From Burkholderia sp. HI2500 (GTDB lineage Bacteria > Pseudomonadota > Gammaproteobacteria > Burkholderiales > Burkholderiaceae), in the NCBI RefSeq assembly GCF_002223055.1, contig NZ_NKFL01000004.1:1674001-1738000 (forward strand): a stretch of 64,000 nt of DNA. The letters are read 5' to 3'. The position numbers were made by a program, and so were the translations under genes. This document shows, piece after piece, positions 1-10,053 of this stretch (positions are counted from its first letter, which is position 1; each line of letters starts with the position of its first letter). The notes below the pieces were generated by a model. The model saw only the letters and a list, made by a program, of their open reading frames with translations. It was not told the origin of the DNA and did no database searches.

Positions 1-842
1 AAGCGGAAGAACTCGCTGTCGGGGTCGACGACGATGATGTCGTTGCGCTTGAACGTGTTCCGGTAAGCCTGCAGGCTCGCGTAGAACTGGTAGAACTGCG
101 GATCGCGGCCGAACGCGTCGGCGGCAATCGTCGCGGCCTTCGCGTCGCCCTCGCCCTTGATCGTCTGCGCGGACTTGTACGCGTTCGCGAGCACGGCCTG
201 CTGTTCGCGTTCGGCGTCCGCCTTGATCTGCTCGACGTCGGCCGCGCCTTGCGCACGCACCTGCGCCGCCTGATCGCGCAGCGCGCCGATCATCCGCTGA
301 TAGACGACATCGGTCTGCGCGGCCGGCAAGTCGACGCGCGTCAGCTGGACGTCGACCACGTCGACGCCGAAACCGGATGCCTTCGCCTTCACTTCGTCGC
401 GGGCCGCATCGGCGATCGCACGCTGGCCGCCGAGCGCGTCGTCGAGCGCGCGCTTGCCGAACGCGTCACCGAGTGCGCTCTTCAGCGCGCCGGCGAGACG
501 ATCGCCGGCTGCCGACGGGTCACCGCCCGTCGTCGTGAAATACTTCATCGGATCGCTGATCCGGTACTTCACCGCGTAGGCGACGAGCAGGTCGCGCTTG
601 TCTTCCGTTGCCAGTTGCAGCGGATCCGACGACTCGAGCGATTGCAGGCGCGTGTCGATCAGCGTGGCCGTCTGCAGCGGCGGCGGCAATTTGAAATGGA
701 TGCCAGGGCCCGCCAGTTCGGGCTGCGCGCCATCGCGCCCCGACAGCACGGCCGCATGGCGCGGATCGACGGTAAGGACGGTTGACGATGCCGCGAAGGC
801 AACGATCACGATTGCGACGACGAGCGCAATGATTCGGTTCAT
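1..842 (-). CDS. hflC: HflC, FtsH protease modulator (cut by left edge)
   Basis: SPFH/prohibitin-family inner-membrane protein that forms a large complex with HflK and restrains the FtsH protease. The translation begins MNRIIALVVAIVIVAF, a single N-terminal membrane anchor, followed by the band-7 core with TVDPRHAAVLSGR and the coiled-coil segment rich in Ala, Glu and Gln. About 280 residues are visible. Family members are near 300, so only the C-terminal tail is missing beyond the window. A GGGGAG ribosome site lies 7-8 bases before the ATG. It follows hflK by 14 bases, so the two are surely co-transcribed and probably translated in balance. Confidence 0.95.
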   Translation of the reverse strand, partial: MNRIIALVVAIVIVAFAASSTVLTVDPRHAAVLSGRDGAQPELAGPGIHFKLPPPLQTATLIDTRLQSLESSDPLQLATEDKRDLLVAYAVKYRISDPMKYFTTTGGDPSAAGDRLAGALKSALGDAFGKRALDDALGGQRAIADAARDEVKAKASGFGVDVVDVQLTRVDLPAAQTDVVYQRMIGALRDQAAQVRAQGAADVEQIKADAEREQQAVLANAYKSAQTIKGEGDAKAATIAADAFGRDPQFYQFYASLQAYRNTFKRNDIIVVDPDSEFFR

Positions 843-856
843 GTTCTCGCTCCCCG

Positions 857-2197
857 TTACTTCAGATCGTCTTCGCGCGACCGGCTGCGAAACGCCTCGC
901 GCGATCGCAGCACGTCGGTGCCCGACGCCGCCACGGCCGACGCCGCACTCGCGGGTGCCGCTGCAGCCGGCGCGGCAGCCGCCGGTGCCGACGCGGCGTC
1001 GGGTGCGGATGCGCCCGTGGACGTCGCGGCGTTTTGTCGCCCCTGCTCGACGAGCTTGTCGAGCGGCAGATACACGACGCTGTTGCCGCCCTTGTTGCCG
1101 ACGAACACCTTCGTCGAATTCGAATAGATTTCCTGCATCGTCTCGAGATACATCCGCTCGCGGATCACCGCGGGCGCCTTCGAGTACTGCGCATAGACCT
1201 GCTTGAAGCGGTCGGCATCGCCTTCGGCTTCCGTGACCACGCGATCGGCATACGCCTTCGCTTCGTCGACGAGCTTCGCCGCATCGCCCTGCGCCTTCGG
1301 CAGCAGGTCGTTTGCATATGCTTGCGCGGCGCGCTTCGCGGCCTCGCGCTCATCACGCGCCTTCGCGACTTCACCGTACGCGGCCTGCGTCTGCTCGGGC
1401 GCCGCAACGCTCTGCATCGTGACGGCCGTCACCTCGAGCCCCGACTGGTAGCGATCGAGATCGCGCTGGATCGCGGCGGAGAGCTGCTCGCGCAGCGCGT
1501 CGCGGTCCTGGTTCAGCACGTCGGCCGCGCTGCGCGTGCCGACGATCGCACGTACCGCGGCCTGGGCGGCCTGCGAGACGCTGCGCTCGGGGTCGACACT
1601 GCGGAACAGGTAATCGGTCGCGGAACGAATGCGGTACTGGACGATGAAGCGCACGTCGACGATATCGGCGTCGCGCGTCAGCATCGCCGCTTCCTTCACG
1701 TTCGCGAGACGCACGACGTTGTTGCGGCCGATTTCGATCGAGCGGACCTGCGACGTATCGACGATCTCGTGCGACGCGAACGGATAAGGCGCACGCCAGT
1801 GCACGCCCTGGCCGACCGTGCCCGACAGCTTGCCGAGCTGGAGCACGACGCCCGTCTGCCCTTCCTGCACGACGAACAGCCCGCTGCCCGCGTAGACCGC
1901 GACCAGCACGCCGATCACGATGCCGACGCCGACGCGCGCGGCTCGCCCGTTGTCAGGACGGAAGCCGTTGCCGCCCTTGCCGCCGAACAGGCCGTTCAGC
2001 CGCCGGTTGAAGTTGCGCCACATCTCGTCGAGATCGGGCGGACCATCGCCGTCGCCGCCTTGCGGACGCTTCGATTCGTTCGGGCGGGGACGGGATCCGT
2101 CTTTGCCATTGCCTTCGCCGCGTCCCCAGCGGGGATCGTTGATCGACAGCAAGGCGCGCATCCGCCGCCAGGTACTCCGCTCGTTGTATTCGTTCAC
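857..2197 (-). CDS. hflK: HflK, FtsH protease modulator
   Basis: Partner of HflC in the membrane complex that controls FtsH. The 446-residue product has a glycine-rich, charged N-terminal tail (about residues 20-80), one membrane segment (about 88-110, VGVGIVIGVLVAVYAGSG), the SPFH domain, and a long helical region rich in Ala, Lys, Glu and Asp. It ends with an Ala/Pro low-complexity stretch (about 395-430) typical of Burkholderia HflK. The start used is GTG at 2197. An in-frame ATG twelve codons later (MRALLSIND) cannot be excluded, because neither start has a strong ribosome site. The gene lies in the order hfq-hflX-hflK-hflC, the classical hfl arrangement. Confidence 0.95.
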   Translation of the reverse strand: MNEYNERSTWRRMRALLSINDPRWGRGEGNGKDGSRPRPNESKRPQGGDGDGPPDLDEMWRNFNRRLNGLFGGKGGNGFRPDNGRAARVGVGIVIGVLVAVYAGSGLFVVQEGQTGVVLQLGKLSGTVGQGVHWRAPYPFASHEIVDTSQVRSIEIGRNNVVRLANVKEAAMLTRDADIVDVRFIVQYRIRSATDYLFRSVDPERSVSQAAQAAVRAIVGTRSAADVLNQDRDALREQLSAAIQRDLDRYQSGLEVTAVTMQSVAAPEQTQAAYGEVAKARDEREAAKRAAQAYANDLLPKAQGDAAKLVDEAKAYADRVVTEAEGDADRFKQVYAQYSKAPAVIRERMYLETMQEIYSNSTKVFVGNKGGNSVVYLPLDKLVEQGRQNAATSTGASAPDAASAPAAAAPAAAAPASAASAVAASGTDVLRSREAFRSRSREDDLK

Positions 2198-2244
2198 CAG
2201 AGTTTGTTCACCAGATTAGACGCCGACGAACCGGCCGGGACCGG

Positions 2245-3435
2245 TTAGCGCCCGTGTTCGGAAATCGTGTGGTCTTCGTGTGGTTCAGCGGGGGCGCCGT
2301 CGAGCGCGCCGTTGGGTAACGTCGCGCTGGAAAGGTGTTCCGCGGAGGCGATTTCGGCGATGGCGGCACGCAACGCGTCAAGACCCTGACCGGTGCGCGC
2401 GCTCAAAAAGACGCGCGAAATATTACCATACTCGTCCCGCTCGACCGCGTCGCCGCGGGCCGCCAGCTCAGGCACGGCGTCGATCTTGTTGAACACCAGC
2501 ACCTGGCGGATCGTGTCCGCGCCGATCTCGTGCAGCACGCCATTGACCTGCTCGATCTGTTCAAGCCTGACCGCGCTCGACGCATCGACCACGTGCAGCA
2601 GCAGATCCGCGTGGATCGTTTCCTCGAGGGTCGCGCGGAATGCGGCGACCAGCTGGTGAGGCAACTCGCGGATGAATCCGACCGTATCCGACACGACGAT
2701 CTGGCCGACCTCGTCGCCGAGGTACACGCGCCGCGACGTCGTATCGAGCGTGGCGAACAGCTGGTCGGCCGCGTAGGCCTGCGCTTTCGTCAGCGCATTG
2801 AACAGCGTCGACTTGCCCGCGTTCGTATAGCCGACGAGCGACACCGACATCGTGCCGCTGCGCGCGCGCTGGCGGCGTTGCGTGCTGTGTTGCCGGCGCA
2901 GCCGGTCGAGCCGCGACTTCAGCATCTTGATGCGTTCGCCGATCAGCCGGCGGTCGGTTTCGAGCTGGGTTTCACCGGGGCCGCGCAGGCCGATACCACC
3001 CTTCTGCCGTTCAAGGTGGGTCCATGCGCGAATGAGCCGCGTCGACAGGTACTGAAGCTGCGCGAGCTCGACCTGCAGCTTGCCTTCGTGGCTGCGGGCA
3101 CGCTGGGCAAAGATGTCGAGGATGAGACTGGTGCGATCGACCACGCGCCTGTTAAGTGCCTGCTCCAGATTACGTTGCTGGGCCGGCGCCAATGCGTGGT
3201 TGAAGATGACGATTTCGACGTTGTGCGCGTCGCAGGCGAGCCGGAGTTCTTCGGCTTTGCCGCTGCCGATGAACATCTTGGCATCGGGACTGGAGCGACG
3301 ACCCGTGAGGGTGACTGCGGGACGGGCCCCCGCGCTGGAGGCGAGAAGACTGAGTTCTTCGAGACTGGCTTCGAAATCGGTCTTGCCGAAATCGATGCCG
3401 ACGAGCGCTGCGTTGATCAAATTTTCAGGTGTCAA
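2245..3435 (-). CDS. hflX: HflX, ribosome-splitting GTPase
   Basis: TRAFAC-class GTPase that binds the 50S subunit and splits stalled or stressed ribosomes. The 396-residue protein has the N-terminal HflX domain (GRRSSPDAKMFIGSGK around residue 50), the coiled-coil linker with GGIGLRGPGETQLETDRR (about 146-163), and the G domain. G1 is GYTNAGKS at about 202-209, G3 is DTVGF at about 250, and G4 is NKID at about 316. All nucleotide-binding motifs are intact. It lies directly downstream of hfq and 47 bases before hflK, so it is probably part of one hfq-hflX-hflK-hflC transcript. Confidence 0.96.
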   Translation of the reverse strand: MTPENLINAALVGIDFGKTDFEASLEELSLLASSAGARPAVTLTGRRSSPDAKMFIGSGKAEELRLACDAHNVEIVIFNHALAPAQQRNLEQALNRRVVDRTSLILDIFAQRARSHEGKLQVELAQLQYLSTRLIRAWTHLERQKGGIGLRGPGETQLETDRRLIGERIKMLKSRLDRLRRQHSTQRRQRARSGTMSVSLVGYTNAGKSTLFNALTKAQAYAADQLFATLDTTSRRVYLGDEVGQIVVSDTVGFIRELPHQLVAAFRATLEETIHADLLLHVVDASSAVRLEQIEQVNGVLHEIGADTIRQVLVFNKIDAVPELAARGDAVERDEYGNISRVFLSARTGQGLDALRAAIAEIASAEHLSSATLPNGALDGAPAEPHEDHTISEHGR

Positions 3436-3492
3436 GATAAGGCGGCTGGCATCGGTCGCTCGCGGCGACCGGATGCCGGCCGCTGCGATAGG

Positions 3493-3732
3493 TTAGGACG
3501 AGGCTTCCGCGTCCGGGTGGAAATTCACCGGGCGCGCCGGCACGACCGTCGAGATGGCGTGCTTGTACACCATCTGGGTCACCGTATTACGGAGCAACAC
3601 GACGTACTGGTCGAACGATTCAATGTTCCCTTGAAGCTTGATGCCGTTGACGAGGTAGATCGAAACGGGAACGTGCTCTTTGCGCAGTGCGTTCAAAAAC
3701 GGGTCTTGTAACAATTGCCCTTTGTTGCTCAT
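3493..3732 (-). CDS. hfq: Hfq, RNA chaperone
   Basis: Hexameric Sm-like RNA chaperone that helps small RNAs pair with mRNAs. The product is 79 residues, starting [18 protein letters not shown]. Sm1 ([18 protein letters not shown]) and Sm2 (YKHAIST) are both complete. The C-terminal tail is short and ends HPDAEASS. An ATG four codons upstream (at 3744) is rejected as the start because the GGAG ribosome site overlaps it and lies 8 bases before the ATG at 3732. First gene of the hfq-hflX-hflK-hflC unit. Confidence 0.97.
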
Positions 3733-3806
3733 GGCGTACTCCATCTTTTTTTGCAGGTTGATCTGGACTGGCGGCGAAGAAAAAGAGATCCGGCGCCAAT
3801 CGCTAC

Positions 3807-3812
3807 ACTATA
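3807..3812 (-). promoter_or_regulatory. Candidate -10 box upstream of hfq
   Basis: On the minus strand the sequence reads TATAGT about 75 bases before the hfq ATG, in the only gap (3733-3886) between der and hfq. No good -35 hexamer is visible at 16-18 bases, so this is a weak call. It would give hfq its own promoter separate from der. Confidence 0.35.
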
Positions 3813-3886
3813 GCCGATTTTGCCTGGCCCGCCCGGGGCATAGGCCTTGCGGCCAACCCCTTGCGTGACGCGTGTAACAGACGTCT

Positions 3887-5224
3887 TCAGCTCTTGTCCG
3901 CGTACGGATTGTTCGACGAACGGAACTCTATGCGCAATGGAGTCCCTGTCAGCGAGAAAGTTTCGCGGAACCGGTTTTCCAGGTAACGCTTGTACGTTTC
4001 CGTCACGGCGTCGAGCGCGTTACCGTGGATGACGATGATCGGCGGATTCTGGCCGCCCTGGTGCGCGTAGCGCAGCTTCGGACGCACCGGGCCGCGACGG
4101 CGCGGCTGCTGGAATTCGACCGCCTCGATCAGCGCGCGCGTGAGCTTCGGCGTCGGCAGCTTCGCCATCGCCGCCGCGTACGCGTCGTCGACCGAGCGCA
4201 TCAGCGTGCCGATGCCCGTCTTCTTCGTCGCCGAAATGAAGTGCGATTTCGCGAAGTCGAGGAATTTCAGCTTGCGGGTCAAATCCGCTTTCGCGCGATC
4301 GCGCGCATGCTCGTCGAGCCCGTCCCACTTGTTGACGCCGATCACGAGCGCGCGGCCCTGTTCGACGACGAAGCCGGCGATGTGTGCGTCCTGGTCGGAA
4401 ATGTCCTGCTGCGCATCCAGCAGAAGAATGACCACGTTGGCGTCGGAGATCGACTGCAGCGTCTTCACGACCGAGAACTTCTCGATCGCCTCGAACACCT
4501 TGCCGCGGCGGCGCAGGCCGGCCGTGTCGATCAGCGTGTATTTCTTGCCGTTACGCTCGAAGTCGACGTAGATCGAATCGCGCGTCGTGCCCGGCATGTC
4601 GAACGCGATCACGCGATCCTCGCCGATCAGCGCGTTCACGAGCGTCGACTTGCCGACGTTCGGGCGGCCGACGATCGCGATCTTGATGCCGCGCGAAGGA
4701 TCGTTCTCGTCCTCTTCCTCCGGACGATCCGCATAGGCGACATCCAGCGCCTCGTTGATCATGTCGGTGACGCCGTCACCGTGCGCAGCCGAGATCGCGC
4801 GCGGATCGCCGAGCCCGAGCTCGTAGAAGTCCGTCGCGACCGCCGTGTACTTCATCCCCTCGGCCTTGTTGACGACGAGGAAGATCGGCCGGCCGGTCTT
4901 GCGCAGGTAGTCGGCGATCGACTTGTCCTGCGGCGCGAGCCCGTTGCGGCCGTCGACGATGAACACGACGATGTCGGCTTCCTCGACGGCCTGCCGCGTC
5001 TGGCGTGCCATCTCGTGCAGGATGCCGTCCTTCGCGACGGGCTCGAAGCCGCCCGTGTCGACGACCAGGTACGGCCGCTCGCCGACGCGCCCTTCGCCGT
5101 AATGGCGATCGCGCGTCAGGCCCGGCAAGTCGGCGACCAGCGCATCGCGCGAGCGCGTGAGCCGGTTGAACAGCGTGGATTTCCCCACATTGGGGCGCCC
5201 AACGAGGGCAATGACCGGTTTCAT
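3887..5224 (-). CDS. der: Der (EngA), double-GTPase ribosome assembly factor
   Basis: Essential GTPase for 50S subunit maturation. Two tandem G domains are visible, each with the identical P-loop GRPNVGKST (about residues 9-17 and 186-194). They have matching DTGGF and DTAGL G3 motifs and NKAEG / NKWDG G4 motifs, and a C-terminal KH-like domain follows. The length of 445 residues is normal for the family. An acidic linker (EEEDENDPS) joins the two G domains. It lies downstream of bamB in the conserved hisS-yfgM-bamB-der order, but 247 bases with two strong hairpins separate it from bamB. Confidence 0.97.
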   Translation of the reverse strand: MKPVIALVGRPNVGKSTLFNRLTRSRDALVADLPGLTRDRHYGEGRVGERPYLVVDTGGFEPVAKDGILHEMARQTRQAVEEADIVVFIVDGRNGLAPQDKSIADYLRKTGRPIFLVVNKAEGMKYTAVATDFYELGLGDPRAISAAHGDGVTDMINEALDVAYADRPEEEDENDPSRGIKIAIVGRPNVGKSTLVNALIGEDRVIAFDMPGTTRDSIYVDFERNGKKYTLIDTAGLRRRGKVFEAIEKFSVVKTLQSISDANVVILLLDAQQDISDQDAHIAGFVVEQGRALVIGVNKWDGLDEHARDRAKADLTRKLKFLDFAKSHFISATKKTGIGTLMRSVDDAYAAAMAKLPTPKLTRALIEAVEFQQPRRRGPVRPKLRYAHQGGQNPPIIVIHGNALDAVTETYKRYLENRFRETFSLTGTPLRIEFRSSNNPYADKS

Positions 5225-5381
5225 CTGTGTTTTCTACGGTGAAGCGCAGCAGCGGGAGGCCCGCTGCTGCGGGCGGCTGCGCTGAATGAAAATATCACGA
5301 ATTCGCGCCGCGCCGGATGCGCGCGCCTGGCGCGCGTTGCACGCCATCGTCTTTCGTCTCGAACTGCCTTTCAAATACCGA

Positions 5382-5455
5382 GCGGCCGGGAGCACCGGCC
5401 GCCTTCAAGTCACGCGGCCGCGGCGCACGGGACCAGCCCGTCGCGCCGCGGCCGC
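5382..5455 (-). other. Two tandem GC-rich hairpins between bamB and der
   Basis: Right after the bamB stop (minus strand) lies a near-perfect 18-bp stem (5414-5455) with a single bulged base and a 5-base loop. It is followed by a perfect 8-bp stem (5382-5402, GCGGCCGG with CCGGCCGC, 5-base loop). Neither is followed by a run of T, so they do not look like standard intrinsic terminators. They could stall polymerase, protect the bamB 3' end or set processing. The rest of the 247-base gap shows nothing recognisable. Confidence 0.6.
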
Positions 5456-5471
5456 GCATGTTTCCTGCGCG

Positions 5472-6617
5472 TCAGCGCGGACGGAATCCGTACAGGCCGC
5501 CGTCCTTCGTCTGCACGACGAGCGTATTGCCCGCGAGGACCGGCGCCGCCGTAATCGCGCTGCCGTCGGTCTTCATCCGTGCGATGAAGCTGCCGTCTTC
5601 GCGCGACAGGAAGTGCACGAAGCCCTTGTAGTCGCCCAACACGACCGCATGCCCGAGCAGATACGGCACGCCGACGTCACGGCTCTTCAGCTTGTCGTTG
5701 CGCCACAGCTGGTTGCCCGACGCAGCGTCGTACGCGGTCACGACCGACCAGTCGTCGCCGCCGGCGACCACCGAATCGTCCTGCGCGAGGCCGCTACGGC
5801 TCGAGAACGCCTTTTCCCACAGCGGGCGGCCCGAGTTCGCATCGAAGCAGCCAAGCTGACCCTGGAACGTCACCGCGCAGGCTTCCGCGCCCACGAGCGT
5901 CGGCGGACCGCTGACGTCGTTGATGCGCTCGACCTCGGTCACGCCCTTCGGGAACGACACCGGCGTCTGCCAGAACGGCTCGCCCGTCTGCAGGTTGATC
6001 GCGACCAGCCCGCCGCCGGGGAAGCCCGCCAGCACCGCCGCGTCACCCGCGAACGTCATGCCGGCCGACACGCGCAGGTTCAGCGGCACCGCACGGTTGC
6101 GGTAGTTCCACTTCTGCTCGCCCGTCTGCGCATTGAACGCGATCACCTGGCCGTCGATCGTGCGGACGACCACGAGGCCGTTGCCGACGAGCGGCGGCGA
6201 GAAGATCTCGCCCTGCACTGTGGTCTTCCACAGTTGCTTGCCGTCCGGGCCGAGCACGAACACGCCGCCCTTCAGCGCGCCGACCGCGGTCAGGTTGCCA
6301 TCGCTGCCGACACCGGCCGACAGGTCGGAGCCGACCTTCGCGCGCCAGAGCGTCTGGCCCGTCTTCGCGTCGATCTTCTCGACCGAACCGTTCTCGCCCG
6401 CTGCATAGACGGCGTCGCCCACGGCCACCGGCGAGAACAGGTAGCGCCCGCCCTTGCCGACGCTCGCCTTCCAGACCTGTTGCACGTCCATCACGGGCTT
6501 GAACTCGGTGAGCGGCGTCGGCACGCGGCGCGCGTCCTTCGACGACGAGCAGGCCGCCAGTGCGAGGACAGCCGCCGCGCAGGCAACGGGCACAGCGTAA
6601 CGTTTCAGCAAATTCAT
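5472..6617 (-). CDS. bamB: BamB, outer-membrane assembly lipoprotein
   Basis: Lipoprotein of the BAM complex that helps BamA insert beta-barrel proteins into the outer membrane. The N-terminus MNLLKRYAVPVACAAAVLAL is a lipoprotein signal with lipobox LAAC and acceptor Cys23. The mature 359 residues contain repeated PQQ/WD-type blades, with recurrent patterns such as DAKTGQTLWRAKV, NAQTGEQKWNYR and DAASGNQLWRN, consistent with the eight-bladed propeller. Length of 381 is typical. It lies between yfgM and der, the usual neighbourhood in beta- and gammaproteobacteria. Confidence 0.95.
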   Translation of the reverse strand: MNLLKRYAVPVACAAAVLALAACSSSKDARRVPTPLTEFKPVMDVQQVWKASVGKGGRYLFSPVAVGDAVYAAGENGSVEKIDAKTGQTLWRAKVGSDLSAGVGSDGNLTAVGALKGGVFVLGPDGKQLWKTTVQGEIFSPPLVGNGLVVVRTIDGQVIAFNAQTGEQKWNYRNRAVPLNLRVSAGMTFAGDAAVLAGFPGGGLVAINLQTGEPFWQTPVSFPKGVTEVERINDVSGPPTLVGAEACAVTFQGQLGCFDANSGRPLWEKAFSSRSGLAQDDSVVAGGDDWSVVTAYDAASGNQLWRNDKLKSRDVGVPYLLGHAVVLGDYKGFVHFLSREDGSFIARMKTDGSAITAAPVLAGNTLVVQTKDGGLYGFRPR

Positions 6618-6658
6618 CGGTTAGCGAAGCAGAGTTAAGAGGTTGAGGGGACCGGGGT

Positions 6659-7288
6659 TCAGCCGCCGAGCGCGTCCAGCTTGAACTGCACGAGCTGACG
6701 CGCAGACTGGTCGTCCTTCGACAGGCCGTCGAGCGCGAGCTTGTACGCCGCGCGCGCATCGTCGGTCTTGCCTTGCGCGGCAAGCAGATCGCCGCGGCGA
6801 TCGGCCACGAGGCCCTTGAATGCATCGACCGGCGTACCCGACAGCAGCGCGAGGCCCGCATCGTACGCCTTCTCGTCGAGCAGCAGCGACGCGAGACGCA
6901 GCTTCGCGATCTGCTTGTACTCGTCATCCTTGGCGTGATCGACGGCCCATTGCAGCTGCGCCTTCGCACCGGCCGAGTCGCCGGCTGCGTACAGCGTCTT
7001 CGCAGCGGAAAGTGCAGTCATCTGCGCATACGGCGTGCTGCCGAACTTGTCTTCCATGTCGGCGGCCGCGCGAGCGATCGTCGCCTTGTCGTTCGCGGCG
7101 GCGGCCTTCTGGACCTGTTCGTACAGCCCGGACGCCTCGGCAGCCTGACGGCGCTGCCAGTAGTTCCAGCCGTTGAAACCGGCCGCGACGACGAGCGCCG
7201 CGAGCACGATCCACGTGGTGAGGTTACCCCAGCGGGCCCACCACGCCTTGACACTTTCAATCGATTCTTGTTCGTCGTGGTAACTCAT
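6659..7288 (-). CDS. yfgM: YfgM-like tetratricopeptide membrane protein (SecYEG ancillary)
   Basis: Inner-membrane protein with a short cytoplasmic N-terminus, one membrane helix (about residues 23-42) and a periplasmic helical repeat domain. In E. coli YfgM associates with SecYEG and PpiD in periplasmic chaperoning. The pattern AGDSAGAKAQLQWAVDHAKDDEYKQ and later helical pairs fit TPR repeats of the YfgM family, and length 209 matches. An AAGGAA ribosome site precedes the ATG. It lies between hisS and bamB in the conserved cluster. Confidence 0.9.
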   Translation of the reverse strand: MSYHDEQESIESVKAWWARWGNLTTWIVLAALVVAAGFNGWNYWQRRQAAEASGLYEQVQKAAAANDKATIARAAADMEDKFGSTPYAQMTALSAAKTLYAAGDSAGAKAQLQWAVDHAKDDEYKQIAKLRLASLLLDEKAYDAGLALLSGTPVDAFKGLVADRRGDLLAAQGKTDDARAAYKLALDGLSKDDQSARQLVQFKLDALGG

Positions 7289-7343
7289 CGGCGAGCGATT
7301 CCTTCCTGTTCAGGCTTTTCTTGTCGAGCGGATGCCAGCGCGA

Positions 7344-8684
7344 TCAGTCGTCGCCGTCTTCGGCGGATGCAACCATCGCATTGATTAGGAATTCGGTCAA
7401 GCCTTCGACCGGTACGGTCTGCTGAACGTTCTTTTCCCCGTCTCCGCCCGCACCGCGCAGCGCTTTCACGCCCACCGTGCCGTTTGCGACCTCTTCTTCA
7501 CCGAAGATCACCGCGAACGCGGCGCCGCTTGCGTCGGCCCGTTTCATCTGCGACTTGAAGCTCGCCGGCGCGCCGTCGGCGCTGCAGTGGAAGATCACGT
7601 CGAGGCCCGTGTCGCGCAGGCGCTCGGCCGCGATGAACGCCTGTTCACGCGCGGTCTCGCCCTGGTGCACGACGTACACGTCGACGCCTTCCTGCTCGGG
7701 TGCGAGATCCTCTTCCTTCAGCAGCTCGAGGATCCGCTCGATGCCCATCGCCCAGCCGCATGCGGCGGTCGGCTTGCCGCCGAGCTGCTCGATCAGCGGA
7801 TCGTAGCGGCCGCCGGCTGCGACCGTGCCCTGCGCGCCGAGCTTGTCGGTGACCCACTCGAACACGGTCAGGTTGTAGTAGTCCAGGCCACGCACGAGAC
7901 GCGGGTTGATCTTGAACGGAATGTTGTTCGCGAGCAGCAGGCGCTGCAGCCCTTCGAAGTGCGCGCGCGACTCGTCGCCGAGGAAGTCGATCAGCTTCGG
8001 CGCGTTCTGCGCGATTTCCTGCAGCGCGGGGTTCTTCGTGTCGAGCACGCGCAGCGGGTTCGTATACAGGCGGCGCTTCGCATCCTCGTCGAGCACGTCG
8101 GCGAACTGCTCGAGGTACTTGATCAGTTCGACGCGATGCGCGGCACGCTCTTCGGCAAGGCCGAGCGAATTGATCTCGAGCTTGATGCCGGTCAGGCCGA
8201 GGTCGTCCCACAGGCGCTGGCACATCATGATGATTTCGGCGTCCGCATCAGGGCCCGCGAAGCCGAGCGCCTCGACGCCGACCTGGTGGAACTGACGATA
8301 GCGGCCGCGCTGCGGACGCTCGTGACGGAACATCGGGCCGATGTACCACAGGCGCTTCGGGCCGTCGTACAGCATGTTGTGCTCGATCGACGCGCGCACG
8401 ACGGCCGCGGTATTTTCCGGGCGCATCGTCAGGTTCTCGCCGTTCAGCGCGTCGGTGAAGCTGTACATCTCTTTTTCGACGATGTCGGTGACCTCACCGA
8501 TGCCGCGCGTGAAGAGCTGCGTGTGCTCGACGATCGGCGTGCGGATGTTCTGGTAACCGTAGGCGCGCAGCAGCGATTTCACCGTGGCTTCGAAGAACTC
8601 CCAAAGGCCGGCATCCTGCGGAAGGATGTCGTTCATGCCCTTGACGCCGGTGAGCTTCTCGATCTTGCGTTTTTGTTCAGTCAT
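7344..8684 (-). CDS. hisS: Histidyl-tRNA synthetase
   Basis: Class II aminoacyl-tRNA synthetase that charges tRNA-His. The sequence has the N-terminal GMNDILP motif, the histidine-specific [17 protein letters not shown] segment, motif 2 around [17 protein letters not shown], and the [15 protein letters not shown] substrate loop. A C-terminal anticodon-binding domain follows ([20 protein letters not shown]). The length of 446 residues is normal. The gene is 16 bases downstream of ispG and is probably co-transcribed with it and with yfgM-bamB. Confidence 0.97.
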   Translation of the reverse strand: MTEQKRKIEKLTGVKGMNDILPQDAGLWEFFEATVKSLLRAYGYQNIRTPIVEHTQLFTRGIGEVTDIVEKEMYSFTDALNGENLTMRPENTAAVVRASIEHNMLYDGPKRLWYIGPMFRHERPQRGRYRQFHQVGVEALGFAGPDADAEIIMMCQRLWDDLGLTGIKLEINSLGLAEERAAHRVELIKYLEQFADVLDEDAKRRLYTNPLRVLDTKNPALQEIAQNAPKLIDFLGDESRAHFEGLQRLLLANNIPFKINPRLVRGLDYYNLTVFEWVTDKLGAQGTVAAGGRYDPLIEQLGGKPTAACGWAMGIERILELLKEEDLAPEQEGVDVYVVHQGETAREQAFIAAERLRDTGLDVIFHCSADGAPASFKSQMKRADASGAAFAVIFGEEEVANGTVGVKALRGAGGDGEKNVQQTVPVEGLTEFLINAMVASAEDGDD

Positions 8685-8700
8685 CGTGTGTGTGGACGAA

Positions 8701-10005
8701 TTAGTTCGTGGCCTCAGCGCGGCCGTAGTTGCGTTCGACGTAGTCGCTGACGATCTGCTGGAATTCCTCGGCGATCCGCTCGCCGCGCAGCGTCTTGACC
8801 TTCTCGCCGTCGATGAAGACCGGCGCGGCCGGGTTCTCGCCCGAGCCCGGCAGGCTGATGCCGATGTTCGCGTGCTTCGATTCGCCCGGGCCGTTGACGA
8901 TGCAGCCCATCACCGCGACGTTCATTTTCTCGACGCCCGGATACGCCTTGCGCCAGACCGGCATCTGTTCGCGCAGGTAGGTCTGGATCTGCATCGCGAG
9001 TTCCTGGAACAGCGTGCTCGTCGTACGGCCGCAGCCCGGGCACGCGATGACCATCGGCGCGAACGAGCGCAGGCCCATCGTCTGCAGGATTTCCTGGCCG
9101 ACGATCACTTCGCCCGTGCGCGACGCGCCCGGTTCCGGCGTCAGCGAGATACGGATCGTGTCGCCGATCCCTTCCTGCAGCAGCACGCCGAGTGCAGCCG
9201 TCGACGCGACGATGCCCTTCGAGCCCATGCCGGCCTCGGTCAGCCCGAGGTGCAGCGCAAAGCCGCAGCGGCGGCTGAGTTCGCGATACACGGCGATCAG
9301 GTCCTGCACGCCGCTGACCTTGCACGACAGAATGATGCGGTTGCGGCCGAGGCCCAGCTCGACCGCACGCTCCGCCGAGCCGATCGCCGACTGGATCAGC
9401 GCCTCGTACATCACGCTCTGCGCATCCCACGGCTGCGAACGCGCACCGTTCTCGTCCATCATGCGCGCGAGCAGGTCCTGGTCGAGACTGCCCCAGTTCA
9501 CGCCGATCCGCACCGGCTTGTCGTACTTGGCCGCTGCCTCGATCATCTGCGCGAACTGCGTATCGCGCTTCGCACCCTGGCCGACGTTGCCCGGGTTGAT
9601 CCGGTACTTCGACAGCGACTCGGCGCAGCCCGGGTAGTCACGCAGCAGCAGGTGGCCGTTGTAGTGGAAATCGCCGACGAGCGGCACGGTCACGCCCATG
9701 CGGTCGAGCTGCTCGCGGATCGCCGGCACGGCGGCCGCGGCCTCGGGCGTGTTGACCGTGATGCGCACCAGTTCGGAACCCGCGTTCGCGAGTTCCTTGA
9801 TCTGGATTGCCGTGCCGATCGCGTCGGCCGTGTCGGTATTCGTCATCGACTGCACGCGCACCGGCGCGTCGCCGCCGATCGTCACGAGCTGCCCGCCCCA
9901 GCGGACATCCACCGCATGCGATACGCGGCGCGGCTGGTGCCCGCCGAACACCGGCTCGGTTGAACAAATCTGACTGCTGCGTGGGGATTGAGCTTCGGAT
10001 TGCAT
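8701..10005 (-). CDS. ispG: IspG (GcpE), HMBPP synthase
   Basis: 4-hydroxy-3-methylbut-2-enyl diphosphate synthase, the penultimate iron-sulfur enzyme of the non-mevalonate isoprenoid pathway. The cluster-binding motifs CPGCGRTT and GCIVNGPGE are present, together with the N-terminal TIM-barrel pattern [13 protein letters not shown]. The start chosen is ATG at 10005 ([11 protein letters not shown], 434 residues), preceded by GGA at suitable distance. An in-frame ATG at 10017 (MDLSMQSE) lacks a ribosome site. A terminator-like hairpin and a second palindrome lie immediately upstream. hisS follows after 16 bases. Confidence 0.95.
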   Translation of the reverse strand: MQSEAQSPRSSQICSTEPVFGGHQPRRVSHAVDVRWGGQLVTIGGDAPVRVQSMTNTDTADAIGTAIQIKELANAGSELVRITVNTPEAAAAVPAIREQLDRMGVTVPLVGDFHYNGHLLLRDYPGCAESLSKYRINPGNVGQGAKRDTQFAQMIEAAAKYDKPVRIGVNWGSLDQDLLARMMDENGARSQPWDAQSVMYEALIQSAIGSAERAVELGLGRNRIILSCKVSGVQDLIAVYRELSRRCGFALHLGLTEAGMGSKGIVASTAALGVLLQEGIGDTIRISLTPEPGASRTGEVIVGQEILQTMGLRSFAPMVIACPGCGRTTSTLFQELAMQIQTYLREQMPVWRKAYPGVEKMNVAVMGCIVNGPGESKHANIGISLPGSGENPAAPVFIDGEKVKTLRGERIAEEFQQIVSDYVERNYGRAEATN

Positions 10006-10026
10006 CGATAGATCCATTTACGCGGA

Positions 10027-10047
10027 ATGCGCCGCGACGCGGCGCAT
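10027..10047 (-). repeat. Perfect 9-bp palindrome in the ispG leader
   Basis: ATGCGCCGC and its exact inverse GCGGCGCAT flank a 3-base loop about 21 bases before the chosen ispG start. In RNA it would be a very stable hairpin next to the translation start. Function unknown; it could be an operator or a leader structure. Confidence 0.5.
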
Positions 10048-10053
10048 GAATTG

